Source of the DNA: Actinomycetota bacterium
GTDB taxonomy: Bacteria > Actinomycetota > Actinomycetes > Propionibacteriales > Propionibacteriaceae
Reading direction: 5' to 3'
Assembly (NCBI GenBank): GCA_020161755.1
Contig: JAIUOS010000006.1
Span: forward strand, 107,960 to 171,959
Length of the DNA stretch: 64,000 bases
Part shown: positions 35,228 to 43,276 of the stretch, in pieces
How the letters are laid out: every line of letters starts with the position of its first letter
How positions within the stretch are numbered: position 1 is the stretch's first letter
The notes under the pieces: model-generated
What the model saw: the letters and a program-made list of their open reading frames with translations, nothing else
What the model was told of the DNA's origin: nothing
Database searches by the model: none
Translations under genes and position numbers: made by a program

Positions 35228-36286
35228 ATGGTTCCGGCAGCGGAAGCCCCGGTGACGATGAAGACCCTTGCCGAGCGGGTGGGGGTGTCGGTGGCGACAG
35301 TGTCGAACGCGTACAGCCGGCCCGACCAGCTCTCCGCCGACCTGCGCGACCAGATCATGGCTGCGGCCACCGAGCTGGGCTACCCCGGCCCGAGCGTCGC
35401 CGGGAGGGCGCTGCGTTCGGGACGCAACGACGTGTGCGGGTTCCTGTTCAGCGGGGAGATCTCGCACGCGTTCTCCGACCCCTACGCGATCATCTTCCTC
35501 TCCGGCCTGAGCGAGTCGGTGGAGCAGTTCGGCGCCTCGGTGCTGCTGCTGAAGGCGCCCACGACCGAGGGCGAGACCCAGGCCCTCCAGCGCGCCCCGA
35601 TCGACGCGCTGGTCGCGAACTCGACGGTGTCCAGCCAGGAGGGTGTCGACCTGCTGCGCCGACGCGGCGTCCGGATCGTGCGCACCCGGCCCTCGGACGC
35701 CGGCGACTGGGTGGGCATCAACGACCCCAGTGCGGCCCGGCTCGTCGCGCGGCACCTGGTGCGGCTGGGCCACCGCCGGATCGTGGTCGTCACGCCGGCC
35801 ACGGCGAACGGCCGCGTCCGGGAGTGGAGCTACCGCCCCGACCGGCCCGTCCCGGGGGTCGCCGACGGGTCGTACGAGAACCTCCGGCTCCGCGGCGTCT
35901 GGGAGGAGCTCGAGCCGGACGCCCTGCGGGTCGTGCGGGCGGGCGGCAACACCAGGGAGGCCGGACGGGCGGCCGGGGCTAGGGCGCTCGACGTCCAGGA
36001 CCGGCCGACCGCCGTGATCGCGCTCAGTGACGTGCTCGCCTTCGGGATCCTGGACGCCGTGCGAGCGCGAGGCCTCGAACCCGGCCGCGACATCTCGGTC
36101 TGCGGCTTTGACGACCTCCCCGAGGCCGACTTCCTCGGCCTCACCAGCCTGCGCCAGCCGATCGCGGAGAAGGGACGCCTCGCCGGCCGCCTGGCGATGG
36201 ACCCCGACTACCCGCAGCGGCAGATCAACCTCGCCGTCCAGCTCGTCGTCCGGGCCAGCACCGGTCCGGCCCCCGCCGACCGCTAG
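35228..36286 (+). CDS. LacI-family regulator of the HAD-kinase-MATE operon
   Basis: A 352-residue LacI/GalR protein with the HTH TMKTLAERVGVSVATVSNAY and the hinge GYPGPSVAGRAL. The effector domain contains GVRIVRTRPSDAGDWVGINDPSA and ends in a short polar tail. The ATG at 35228 has AAAGGGG 6 nt upstream. Paired operator-like repeats separate it from the HAD gene. Why a LacI-type sugar regulator controls a kinase and an exporter is unclear, but the arrangement suggests that the ligand is sugar- or nucleoside-like. Confidence 0.9.
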   Translation: MVPAAEAPVTMKTLAERVGVSVATVSNAYSRPDQLSADLRDQIMAAATELGYPGPSVAGRALRSGRNDVCGFLFSGEISHAFSDPYAIIFLSGLSESVEQFGASVLLLKAPTTEGETQALQRAPIDALVANSTVSSQEGVDLLRRRGVRIVRTRPSDAGDWVGINDPSAARLVARHLVRLGHRRIVVVTPATANGRVREWSYRPDRPVPGVADGSYENLRLRGVWEELEPDALRVVRAGGNTREAGRAAGARALDVQDRPTAVIALSDVLAFGILDAVRARGLEPGRDISVCGFDDLPEADFLGLTSLRQPIAEKGRLAGRLAMDPDYPQRQINLAVQLVVRASTGPAPADR

Positions 36287-36415
36287 GCGGGTTCCGTCCT
36301 CGTGCTCGTGCGCCGGCGTCCCGCCGTCCCGCCCCTCGGCGTCCCCGACCCGACATCCGCGAGCGTCCCCGCGCTCCGCCGCCGGCTCCCCGCCGTCCCC
36401 ACCCCGGGCTCCGCC

Positions 36416-36485
36416 ACAAACGCCCCCGAAGTTCACAAACGCCCCCGCAATTTCAGGGGCGTTTGTCAATTTCGGGGGCGTTTGT
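36416..36485. repeat. Dispersed 70-bp palindrome, family A, copy 2
   Basis: ACAAACGCCCCCGAA and TTCGGGGGCGTTTGT are the outer arms. The inner ACAAACGCCCC and GGGGCGTTTGT repeat the symmetry around a less regular centre. It lies between the LacI gene and a downstream MFS gene and runs directly into the tandem repeat that follows. Confidence 0.85.
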
Positions 36486-36568
36486 CGGGGGACGCCGAGA
36501 AGCGGGGACGGGGCGAGAGCCGGGGGCGTTTGTCGGGGGACGCCGGGAAGCGGGGACGGGGCGAGAGC
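36473..36568 (+). repeat. Two tandem 48-bp units next to palindrome A2
   Basis: The segment CGGGGGCGTTTGTCGGGG... of 48 bp at 36473-36520 is repeated at 36521-36568 with one difference (A at 36498, G at 36546). The first 13 bp of each unit equal the end of the palindrome arm, so the tandem arose by duplication of the palindrome edge plus its flank. The second copy ends 16 bp before the MFS start codon. Confidence 0.85.
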
Positions 36569-36584
36569 CGGCGGAGGCAGTAGG

Positions 36585-37763
36585 GTGCCCGCGCAGGGGA
36601 CGAGAGGAGATCCGATCAGAGGGCGTTCGATCGTGCCGGTGGGCGCGCTGCTGTGGGGGACGCAGGCCGCGTTCCTCAGCCCTGCCCTGGCGCTGATCCT
36701 GGTCAGCCTCTACGACGCCAGCACCGCCGAGGTCGGCCTGGTGCTCGGCATCTACAACACCGGCGGCTTCCTGGCGTCCCTGGTCATCCCGGGCATCGCC
36801 GACCGCCGCAACAACTACCTGCTGCCGCTGCTGGGGTGCGGGGCGATGGCCCTGGCCCTGGCGGTCGCGCTGTGGTGGAGCACGTCCCTCCCGGTGGCCA
36901 CGGTCGCGCTGGTCGTGCTCGGCGGCCCGGCGAGCGTCGGCAACTCGCTGCTGTTCGCCCACCTGATGCACACCGGCGCCAGCACCCGGGACGTGGTGAA
37001 CACCCGCGCGGTCTTCTCTTTCGCCTGGGTGGCCGGGCCGCCGCTGGCCACCGCGCTGATCGGCTGGTTCGGCAGCGCGTCCGTGCTGGTCGCGATCGGC
37101 ATCGTCGCCGTGCTGAACATGGCCACCACGCTGGTGATGATCCGGCGGACCGGACGGACGGAGCCGCGCGAGCATCCCACCGCAACGGTCGCCGCCGAGC
37201 CGCCCACCGGCCGATTGGTCAACGCGCGGGTGGTCACGGTGGTGATCGGCTTCGTCCTGGCCCAGGCGACCAACGCCGCCGCCGTCGCGGTCGTGACCCT
37301 GTTCGTCACCCAGCACCTCCAGCTGCCGGTGCTGTGGGCCGGTGTCGCGGCCGGTCTCGCAGCCGGCCTGGAGATCCCCGCGCTGCTCGCCCTCGGACGC
37401 CTGAGCGGACGGGTCAGCGACCTCAACCTGCTGATCACCGGCTGCGCGGCCGGCGTCGCCTACTACGTCGGCATGGTGTTCGTCAGCGACCCGGTCACGC
37501 TGCTGGCCCTCCAGGTGCTCAACGCCTGGTTCTTCGCCGCGGTCGCCGGGATCGGCCTCACTCTCTTCAACACGCTGATCCCGCGTCCGGGCCTCGCGAA
37601 CGGCCTCTACTCCAACACCCGCCGGGTGGGCGCGATCCTCGCCGGACCGGTGATCGCGCTCGCGTCCGGCCCCTGGGGCTACCCCGGGCTCTACGCAGCC
37701 TGCGCGGCCATCACCGCGCTGGCAGCGGGCTTCATCTGGTTCGCGTCCCGCCGTCCCGCCTGA
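36585..37763 (+). CDS. SetA-like MFS sugar efflux transporter
   Basis: A 392-residue 12-span facilitator related to the sugar efflux transporters SetA/SotA (LLWGTQAAFLSPALALILVSLYDASTAEVGLVLGIYNTGGF; ends with NTRRVGAILAGPVIALA). It would export surplus sugars or toxic sugar analogues. GTG 36585 with GGAGG 7 nt upstream is chosen; GTG 36633 is a shorter option. The 3' end overlaps the converging sigma-factor gene by 32 bp. Confidence 0.82.
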   Translation: MPAQGTRGDPIRGRSIVPVGALLWGTQAAFLSPALALILVSLYDASTAEVGLVLGIYNTGGFLASLVIPGIADRRNNYLLPLLGCGAMALALAVALWWSTSLPVATVALVVLGGPASVGNSLLFAHLMHTGASTRDVVNTRAVFSFAWVAGPPLATALIGWFGSASVLVAIGIVAVLNMATTLVMIRRTGRTEPREHPTATVAAEPPTGRLVNARVVTVVIGFVLAQATNAAAVAVVTLFVTQHLQLPVLWAGVAAGLAAGLEIPALLALGRLSGRVSDLNLLITGCAAGVAYYVGMVFVSDPVTLLALQVLNAWFFAAVAGIGLTLFNTLIPRPGLANGLYSNTRRVGAILAGPVIALASGPWGYPGLYAACAAITALAAGFIWFASRRPA

Positions 37764-38670
37764 GGTCGAGGAACCGGTACACCCGGCTGATGCCGGTGCC
37801 GGACGCGTCCGCGATGGGGACGAGGAGCCCGGCGTCCCGGCCGTGGAGTCGGCAGGCGAAGGCCTGGTGCCCGCCCGCGCGCACGGGACGCAGGGAGTAG
37901 CGTCCGCCCCTGCCGGTGGCGCTGGCCTGAAGGAACGCCGCGATCGCGGAGTGGCCGACGTAGCACTCGGTGGCCGGGGGCATGGCCAGCCAGGCGTCCG
38001 CGGTGAGGAGCGACACCATGCGGTCGACGTCGTCAGCGGCGAACGCGTCCGCGAAGGCGTGGGCGAGTTCGGTCACGGCGGGCTCCGGTGCGGTCCGGCG
38101 TGCCGGGGCTGCGGCCCGAGCCCGTTGCAGCAGTCCCTTGGCCGCTGTCCGTGACGTGCCGAGCATCGCCGCGGCCTCGGCGAGCGAGAAGTCCAGCACG
38201 TCGCAGAGGACGAGCGTGGCGACCTGGCGCGGCGGCAGGGTCTGGAGCGCGGCGACGAAGGCGAGTTCGATGCCCTCCCTGGCGATGACCGGCGCGGACG
38301 CGTCCCCCGGTCCCGGCAGGTCGTCGGGGTAGGGCTGGAGCCACGGCACGTCGAAGCGGACGGTGGGCGGCGGCGGGTCGAACGGCGGGACGGGCGCAGT
38401 GACCGGCCGCCGTCGGCGGTCCCGGATGGCGTTCAGGCACCGGGTGGTGGCGATCCGGTAGAGCCACGTCCGCACCGAAGAACGGCCGGCGAACCCGGGC
38501 AGGCCCCGCCACGCGCTCAGCAGCGTCTCCTGAAGGAGGTCGTCCGCGTCGTCGAGCGAGCCGAGCAGCCGATAGCAGTGCGCGTGCAGTTCGCGCCGGT
38601 ACGGCTCCACGAGCTCGCGGAAGGCCCCCTCGTCGCCGTTGCGGGCGGCGTCGAGCGCGGACGCGATCAT
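37732..38670 (-). CDS. ECF sigma factor with C-terminal SnoaL-like domain (SigG/SigJ group)
   Basis: A 312-residue extracytoplasmic-function sigma factor. Region 2 is FRELVEPYRRELHAHCYRLLGSLDDADDLLQETLLSAW, and region 4 is LPPRQVATLVLCDVLDFSLAEAAAML. The C-terminal ~110 residues are a SnoaL-like domain, as in ECF41/SigG-type factors where this extension tunes activity instead of an anti-sigma factor. The ATG at 38670 is used; a GTG at 38706 would add 12 residues. It is divergent from a free-standing SnoaL protein and converges by overlap with the MFS gene. Confidence 0.88.
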   Translation of the reverse strand: MIASALDAARNGDEGAFRELVEPYRRELHAHCYRLLGSLDDADDLLQETLLSAWRGLPGFAGRSSVRTWLYRIATTRCLNAIRDRRRRPVTAPVPPFDPPPPTVRFDVPWLQPYPDDLPGPGDASAPVIAREGIELAFVAALQTLPPRQVATLVLCDVLDFSLAEAAAMLGTSRTAAKGLLQRARAAAPARRTAPEPAVTELAHAFADAFAADDVDRMVSLLTADAWLAMPPATECYVGHSAIAAFLQASATGRGGRYSLRPVRAGGHQAFACRLHGRDAGLLVPIADASGTGISRVYRFLDLRRDGGTRTR

Positions 38671-38754
38671 GGCGCCGATTCTCGCAGGGTCGTTCCGTCC
38701 GGGCACGCGCCGGTGTCTGTACCGGTGACCGCTTCACATCGATGGGAGAACCTG

Positions 38755-39132
38755 ATGACCACGACCCGACCCCTGGAGGTCGCACTCGCCTACCACCACG
38801 CCTGGACCGCGGGCGACCTGGATGCCGCCTTCAGCCTGGTCGCACCCGACGTCACCTGTGACGCGCCGGCCGGACGCCTCGGCGGCGCGGACGCCCTGCG
38901 GGCCTTCATGGAGCCCTTCGCGCGCACGCTCACCCACACGGAACTGCTGGCCGCCTTCGGTGACGACGCGTCGGCCGTCCTGGTCTACGACACCGCGAGC
39001 CGCGCGGTGCCGAGCGCGCCGGCGTCCGAGCTGTACGAGGTGGCGGCCGGCCGGATCGTCGCCGTCCGGATCATTTTCGACCGCCTGCCGTTCGCGCTCG
39101 TCCGCGGCGAGGTGAGTCGGACGCCCTCCTGA
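38755..39132 (+). CDS. SnoaL-like (NTF2-fold) protein
   Basis: A 125-residue NTF2-like protein: ALAYHHAWTAGDLDAAFSLVAPDVTCDAPAGRLGGADALRAFM then VAAGRIVAVRIIFDR. Free-standing SnoaL proteins are steroid-isomerase-like enzymes or ligand binders. It lies opposite an ECF sigma factor with its own SnoaL domain, a pairing typical for ECF41-like loci in which the target gene is adjacent. GGGAG precedes the ATG. The ligand is unknown. Confidence 0.85.
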   Translation: MTTTRPLEVALAYHHAWTAGDLDAAFSLVAPDVTCDAPAGRLGGADALRAFMEPFARTLTHTELLAAFGDDASAVLVYDTASRAVPSAPASELYEVAAGRIVAVRIIFDRLPFALVRGEVSRTPS

Positions 39133-39197
39133 CCCGCCTCCGCCGCAGACGCCTCTGACTCGCCTCCGCCGCAACCGCCTCCTGCCCCGCCTCCGCC

Positions 39198-39267
39198 ACA
39201 AACGCCCCCGAAACTCACAGACGCCCCCGAAATTTCGGGGGCGTCTGTCAACTTCGGGGGCGTTTGT
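39198..39267. repeat. Dispersed 70-bp palindrome, family A, copy 3
   Basis: Outer arms ACAAACGCCCCCGAA and TTCGGGGGCGTTTGT enclose a 32-bp perfect palindrome whose arms are ACAGACGCCCCCGAAA and TTTCGGGGGCGTCTGT. It sits in the 355-bp gap between the SnoaL gene and an MFS gene. The rest of that gap is a strongly G-biased stretch (39268-39350) and a promoter region. Confidence 0.9.
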
Positions 39268-39409
39268 CGGGGGACGTGGGGACGCGGGGGGAGAGAGGGG
39301 ACGCGGGGGGAGGGGGCGTTTGCCGGGGGACGCGGGGGGCGCGGGCGGCCAGGCGCTCTGCCTCCCGTCCCAATCCCGCCGACTGCCTCCCGTCCCATCC
39401 CGCCGAACA

Positions 39410-39445
39410 AAAACCGACACTACTGTCGGTTTTGTGCTAGCGTGA
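39410..39445 (+). promoter_or_regulatory. Palindromic operator and promoter of the MFS-GH3 operon
   Basis: AAAACCGACA, CTAC, TGTCGGTTTT form a perfect 10-bp inverted repeat at 39410-39433, followed by GTGCTAGCGT containing a -10-like TAGCGT. The symmetric site overlaps the expected -35 region, typical for a TetR-type repressor; the TetR gene at 42599 is the likely source. Confidence 0.65.
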
Positions 39446-39487
39446 CGTCTCGCCGCACCCGCGACGTGACGAAGGAGTCTGACACCC

Positions 39488-40774
39488 ATGGCGAACACCG
39501 AAACCGAGACCGGCATCCCCTCGCTGACCGCCGAGCGCGAGCCGAAGGGCTACACGCTCAAGTACGGCCTGGCCGCCTACGGCCTGTTCCTGGCGATCCT
39601 GACCCCCGTGCTGGGTGGTCTGTCGATCAAGCTCCAGACGCTCAACGCCGGCAACCTGGACGCCGCCGCGAGCCAGCTCGCCCTCGTCACCGGCATCGGC
39701 GCGCTGTTCGCGCTCGTCGCCCAGCCGCTGGTCGGACGGCTGTCCGACCGCACGACCGCGAAGATGGGCATGCGGAAGCCCTGGATCCTCGTCGGGGTGG
39801 TCGGCGCGGCGCTCAACCTCGTCGTCATCGGTTTCGCCGACAACCTGGCCACGATCCTCGTCGCCTGGTGCCTCGCGCAGACCTTCTCCAACTTCGCCCA
39901 GGCCGCCGAGACCGCGACCATCCCCGACCAGGTCCCCGTCGCCCGCCGCGGCATCGTCTCCGGCATCGTCGGCGCCTGCACCCCGCTGGCGATCCTCACC
40001 GGCGCGGTCGGCCTGGCCATGCTCAGCACGGACGCGATGCGCTTCACCGTCCCCGCCGTGATCGGCCTTGTCTTCGGCCTGGTGTTCGCGCTGACGCTGC
40101 GCGACCGCGTCCTCGCCGGCACCGCCGGACGCGAGCGCCTCACCGTGAAGGAGTTCTTCACCTCCTTCATCTTCAACCCGCGCACCCACCCCGACCTTGG
40201 CTGGGCCTGGCTGACCAAGTTCATGTTCATGTTCGGCTACGCCTCGGTCGGGACCTACCTCACCTTGTTCCTCGGCGCGAAGTTCGGCATGAACACCGCC
40301 GAGCAGGCCACGTTCAACATGTACGCCAACATCGTCATGGTGGTCGCCATGGTCGTGTTCTCCATCGTCGGCGGACGATTCTCCGACCGGCTCGGCAAGC
40401 GCCGCAGCTTCGTCGCCACCGGCGCCATCATCGCCGCGGTCGCCCTCGGCATCATGGCGGTCTCCCCGTTCTTCGGGGCGGCCGGCCTGGGCGTGATCCT
40501 GTTCGCCGAGGCGCTGCTGGGTGCCGGTACCGGCATGTTCTTCGCCGTCGACACCGCTCTGTGCACCGAGGTGCTGCCCAACCCCGAGGACACCGCCAAG
40601 GACCTCGGCGTGCTGAACATCGCCAACGCGCTGCCCCAGTCCATCGCCCCGATGCTGGCCGGCCCGATCATCGTCGCGGTCGGCGCGGCGGGCTACACCG
40701 TGTGGTTCGGCATCGGCGCCCTGGTCGCCCTCGCCGGTGGCATGCTGGTCTACCGGATCAAGGGGGTGGCGTGA
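39488..40774 (+). CDS. MFS transporter for beta-glucosides (inferred)
   Basis: A 428-residue, 12-span facilitator of the GPH/MelB-like or DHA type: KYGLAAYGLFLAILTPVLGGLSIKLQ, then VGRLSDRTTAKMGMRKPWIL as loop 2-3. GAAGGAG lies 10 nt before the ATG. It is co-translated (GTGA overlap) with the GH3 gene, so it likely imports the glucoside cut by that enzyme. Controlled by the palindromic site just upstream. Confidence 0.87.
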   Translation: MANTETETGIPSLTAEREPKGYTLKYGLAAYGLFLAILTPVLGGLSIKLQTLNAGNLDAAASQLALVTGIGALFALVAQPLVGRLSDRTTAKMGMRKPWILVGVVGAALNLVVIGFADNLATILVAWCLAQTFSNFAQAAETATIPDQVPVARRGIVSGIVGACTPLAILTGAVGLAMLSTDAMRFTVPAVIGLVFGLVFALTLRDRVLAGTAGRERLTVKEFFTSFIFNPRTHPDLGWAWLTKFMFMFGYASVGTYLTLFLGAKFGMNTAEQATFNMYANIVMVVAMVVFSIVGGRFSDRLGKRRSFVATGAIIAAVALGIMAVSPFFGAAGLGVILFAEALLGAGTGMFFAVDTALCTEVLPNPEDTAKDLGVLNIANALPQSIAPMLAGPIIVAVGAAGYTVWFGIGALVALAGGMLVYRIKGVA

Positions 40775-42543
40775 CCATGGCGGACGCAGCCGCGCAGTAC
40801 CCGTACCAGGACCCGTCCCTGCCGGTCGAGCAGCGCGTCGAGGACCTGCTCTCCCGGCTGTCCGTGGAGGACAAGGCCGGACTCCTGTTCCACACCATGA
40901 CCGGCTACGGCGACGTCACCCAGGCCGAGCCGATGTTCGGGCTGCCGTCGCTCCAGTCGATGGTCGCGGGCCGGCGGATGAACCACTTCAACGTCGTCGG
41001 CTCGCCCGGGTCGGCGCGCGAGATGGCGGCGTGGCACAACACCGCCCAGGATCTCGCCGCCGGCGTCGGTTGGGGCATCCCGTTGACGATCTCCACCGAC
41101 CCCCGGCACGGCTTCACCGACAACCCCGGCGCGGCCATGCTGGCCGGCCCGTTCTCGCAGTGGCCGGAGACCCTCGGGCTCGCCGCGATCGCTGACGCCG
41201 ACCTCGTCCAGCAGTTCGGCGACATCGCCCGCCAGGAGTACACCGCGGTCGGCATCCGGGTCGCGCTGCACCCCCAGATCGACCTCGCCACCGAACCCCG
41301 CTGGGCCCGCATCAACGGGACGTTCGGCGAGGACGCCGACCTGACCGGACGCCTCGGCGCGGCCTACATCCGCGGCTTCCAGGGCGTCCGTCTGGGCCCC
41401 GACTCGGTGGCCACGATGACCAAGCACTTCCCGGGCGGCGGGCCGCAGAAGGACGGCGAGGACCCGCACTTCGCCTACGGCAAGGACCAGGTGTACCCGG
41501 GCGACAACTTCGACTACCACCTGCGCCCGTTCCTCGCCGCGATCGAGGCCGGCACCTCGCAGATGATGCCGTACTACGGGCGTCCGATCGGCACGGAGTA
41601 CGAGGAGGTCGGCTTCGGCTTCAACGCCGGCATCATCAACGGCCTGCTGCGCGAGAAGCTCGGCTTCACCGGCATCGTCTGCACCGACTGGGGCCTGCTC
41701 ACCGACGCCACCATCCTCGGCCAGGACATGCCCGCCCGCGCCTGGGGCCTGGAGCACCTGACCCGCGAGGAGCGCGTCGTCAAGGCCCTCGACGCCGGCG
41801 TCGACCAGTTCGGCGGCGAGTTGTGCACCGACGTGCTGCTCGTGGTCGTCCGGGACGGACGGGTCGCCGAGGCCCGGCTGGACGAGTCCGTCCGTCGGCT
41901 GCTGCGGGAGAAGTTCGTCCTCGGCCTGTTCGACCGGCGCCACGTCGACCTCGACCACGCGGAGCGGGTCGTCGGCAGCCCCGAACTCCGGGACGCCGGC
42001 CAGGCCGCCCAGCGCGCGGCGGTCACGCTGCTGACCAACGGCGCCGAGGGTGCGCCGCTGCTGCCGCTCCACCGGGACGTGGCGGTGTACTGCGAGGGCA
42101 TCGACCCGGCCGCGGTCGAGCCCTACGCGCGGACCGTGGCCGACCCCGCGGACGCGGACGTCGCGATCGTCCGGGTGAAGGCGCCGTTCGAGCCGCGGGG
42201 AGAGGGCTTCGAGTCGTTCTTCCACGCCGGCTCGCTGGAGTTCGGCGCCGAGCAGGTCGCGCACCTGGCCCAGGTGTGTGCGGCCGTCCCGACCGTGGTC
42301 GACGTCTACCTCGACCGGCCGGCCGTGCTGGCCCCGGTCGTCGAGCACGCGGCCGCGGTGACCGCGTCCTACGGCACCAGCGACCAGGCGTTGGCCGCGG
42401 TGCTGTTCGGGGCGGCCGAGCCGAAGGGCGCGCTGCCCTTCGACATCCCGAGCTCGATGGCCGCGGTGGTGGCGTCCCGCTCGGATGTGCCGTTCGACAC
42501 CGAGGAGCCGACGTTCCGGTTCGGTCACGGCTTGCGCTACTGA
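40771..42543 (+). CDS. GH3 beta-glycosidase, single-operon with MFS importer
   Basis: A 590-residue GH3 enzyme: barrel with ISTDPRHGF, TKHFPGGGP and the nucleophile Asp306 in GIVCTDWGLL, then the alpha/beta sandwich domain ending in DVPFDTEEPTFRFGHGLRY. It lacks the fibronectin-like C-terminal domain of longer GH3 proteins. Known activities include beta-glucosidase and beta-xylosidase; the residues here do not decide between them. No signal peptide. The GTG overlaps the MFS stop; an ATG at 40777 is two codons downstream. Confidence 0.87.
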   Translation: MTMADAAAQYPYQDPSLPVEQRVEDLLSRLSVEDKAGLLFHTMTGYGDVTQAEPMFGLPSLQSMVAGRRMNHFNVVGSPGSAREMAAWHNTAQDLAAGVGWGIPLTISTDPRHGFTDNPGAAMLAGPFSQWPETLGLAAIADADLVQQFGDIARQEYTAVGIRVALHPQIDLATEPRWARINGTFGEDADLTGRLGAAYIRGFQGVRLGPDSVATMTKHFPGGGPQKDGEDPHFAYGKDQVYPGDNFDYHLRPFLAAIEAGTSQMMPYYGRPIGTEYEEVGFGFNAGIINGLLREKLGFTGIVCTDWGLLTDATILGQDMPARAWGLEHLTREERVVKALDAGVDQFGGELCTDVLLVVVRDGRVAEARLDESVRRLLREKFVLGLFDRRHVDLDHAERVVGSPELRDAGQAAQRAAVTLLTNGAEGAPLLPLHRDVAVYCEGIDPAAVEPYARTVADPADADVAIVRVKAPFEPRGEGFESFFHAGSLEFGAEQVAHLAQVCAAVPTVVDVYLDRPAVLAPVVEHAAAVTASYGTSDQALAAVLFGAAEPKGALPFDIPSSMAAVVASRSDVPFDTEEPTFRFGHGLRY

Positions 42544-42551
42544 CCAATATC

Positions 42552-42563
42552 TACACCTGTGTA
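42552..42563. promoter_or_regulatory. TACACCTGTGTA palindrome before the TetR gene
   Basis: A 12-bp inverted repeat (TACAC-CT-GTGTA) in the 55-bp gap before the TetR start. It differs from the palindrome at 39410-39433, so either the TetR protein reads two unlike sites or another regulator acts here. Confidence 0.4.
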
Positions 42564-42598
42564 AGGGTTGGCTCCTGGTCGGTGCTAGGTTCTCGACC

Positions 42599-43252
42599 AT
42601 GAGCCGCCCCGAACTCCCGGCAGCGACCGCCGCCCGCGGGTACGCGAAGGGACGCGCGCGCCGCGAGGCGATCGTCCGGGAGGCGTCCGCGCAGTTCGCG
42701 GAGAAGGGCTTCGAGTCGGCGACGATCTTCGACATCGCCGCCGCGTGCGAGATCTCCCGCGCCGGTCTGCTGCACCACTTCGCCGACAAGGAGGCGCTGC
42801 TCGCCGCCGTCCTGGAGGCGCGGGACGCCGAGGACCGCGCCCGCTTCACGCCGTACGCGCGGTCGTCGGGGAGCATCGGCGTCCTGAGGGGCATGGTCGA
42901 CCTGGCCGAGCACAACCAGCTGGTGCCCGGCCTGATCGAGCTGTTCGTCCGGCTGTCGACCGAGGCGGCCAGCCCCGACCACCCCGCCCACGACTACTTC
43001 CGGCGCCGCTACGCGCGGATCCGCCGCACCACGGCCCAGGCGCTGGCTGCGGCGGTGGCGGACGGCCACCTGCGCGACGACCTCGACCCGGCGACCGCGG
43101 CGCTGCGGCTGACCGCGCTGATGGACGGGCTCCAGTTGCAGTGGCTGCTCGATCGTTCGATCGGTATGGCCGGCGCGATCCGGGGCACCCTCGAGGAGTG
43201 GATGACTGAGTCCGGACGCGCGGCGTTCGAGGCGGCTACACCTGCGCGTTGA
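42599..43252 (+). CDS. TetR-family regulator of the GH3/MFS operon
   Basis: A 217-residue TetR protein with the HTH RREAIVREASAQFAEKGFESATIFDIAAACEISRAGLLHHFADKEALL. The C-terminal ligand pocket is unassigned. TAGGTT stands 7 nt before the ATG, so the message is likely leaderless. It is 55 bp behind the GH3 gene and probably represses the operon through the upstream palindrome. Confidence 0.88.
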   Translation: MSRPELPAATAARGYAKGRARREAIVREASAQFAEKGFESATIFDIAAACEISRAGLLHHFADKEALLAAVLEARDAEDRARFTPYARSSGSIGVLRGMVDLAEHNQLVPGLIELFVRLSTEAASPDHPAHDYFRRRYARIRRTTAQALAAAVADGHLRDDLDPATAALRLTALMDGLQLQWLLDRSIGMAGAIRGTLEEWMTESGRAAFEAATPAR

Positions 43253-43276
43253 GGGACGCCTCGCCGCGGGGGCCGC

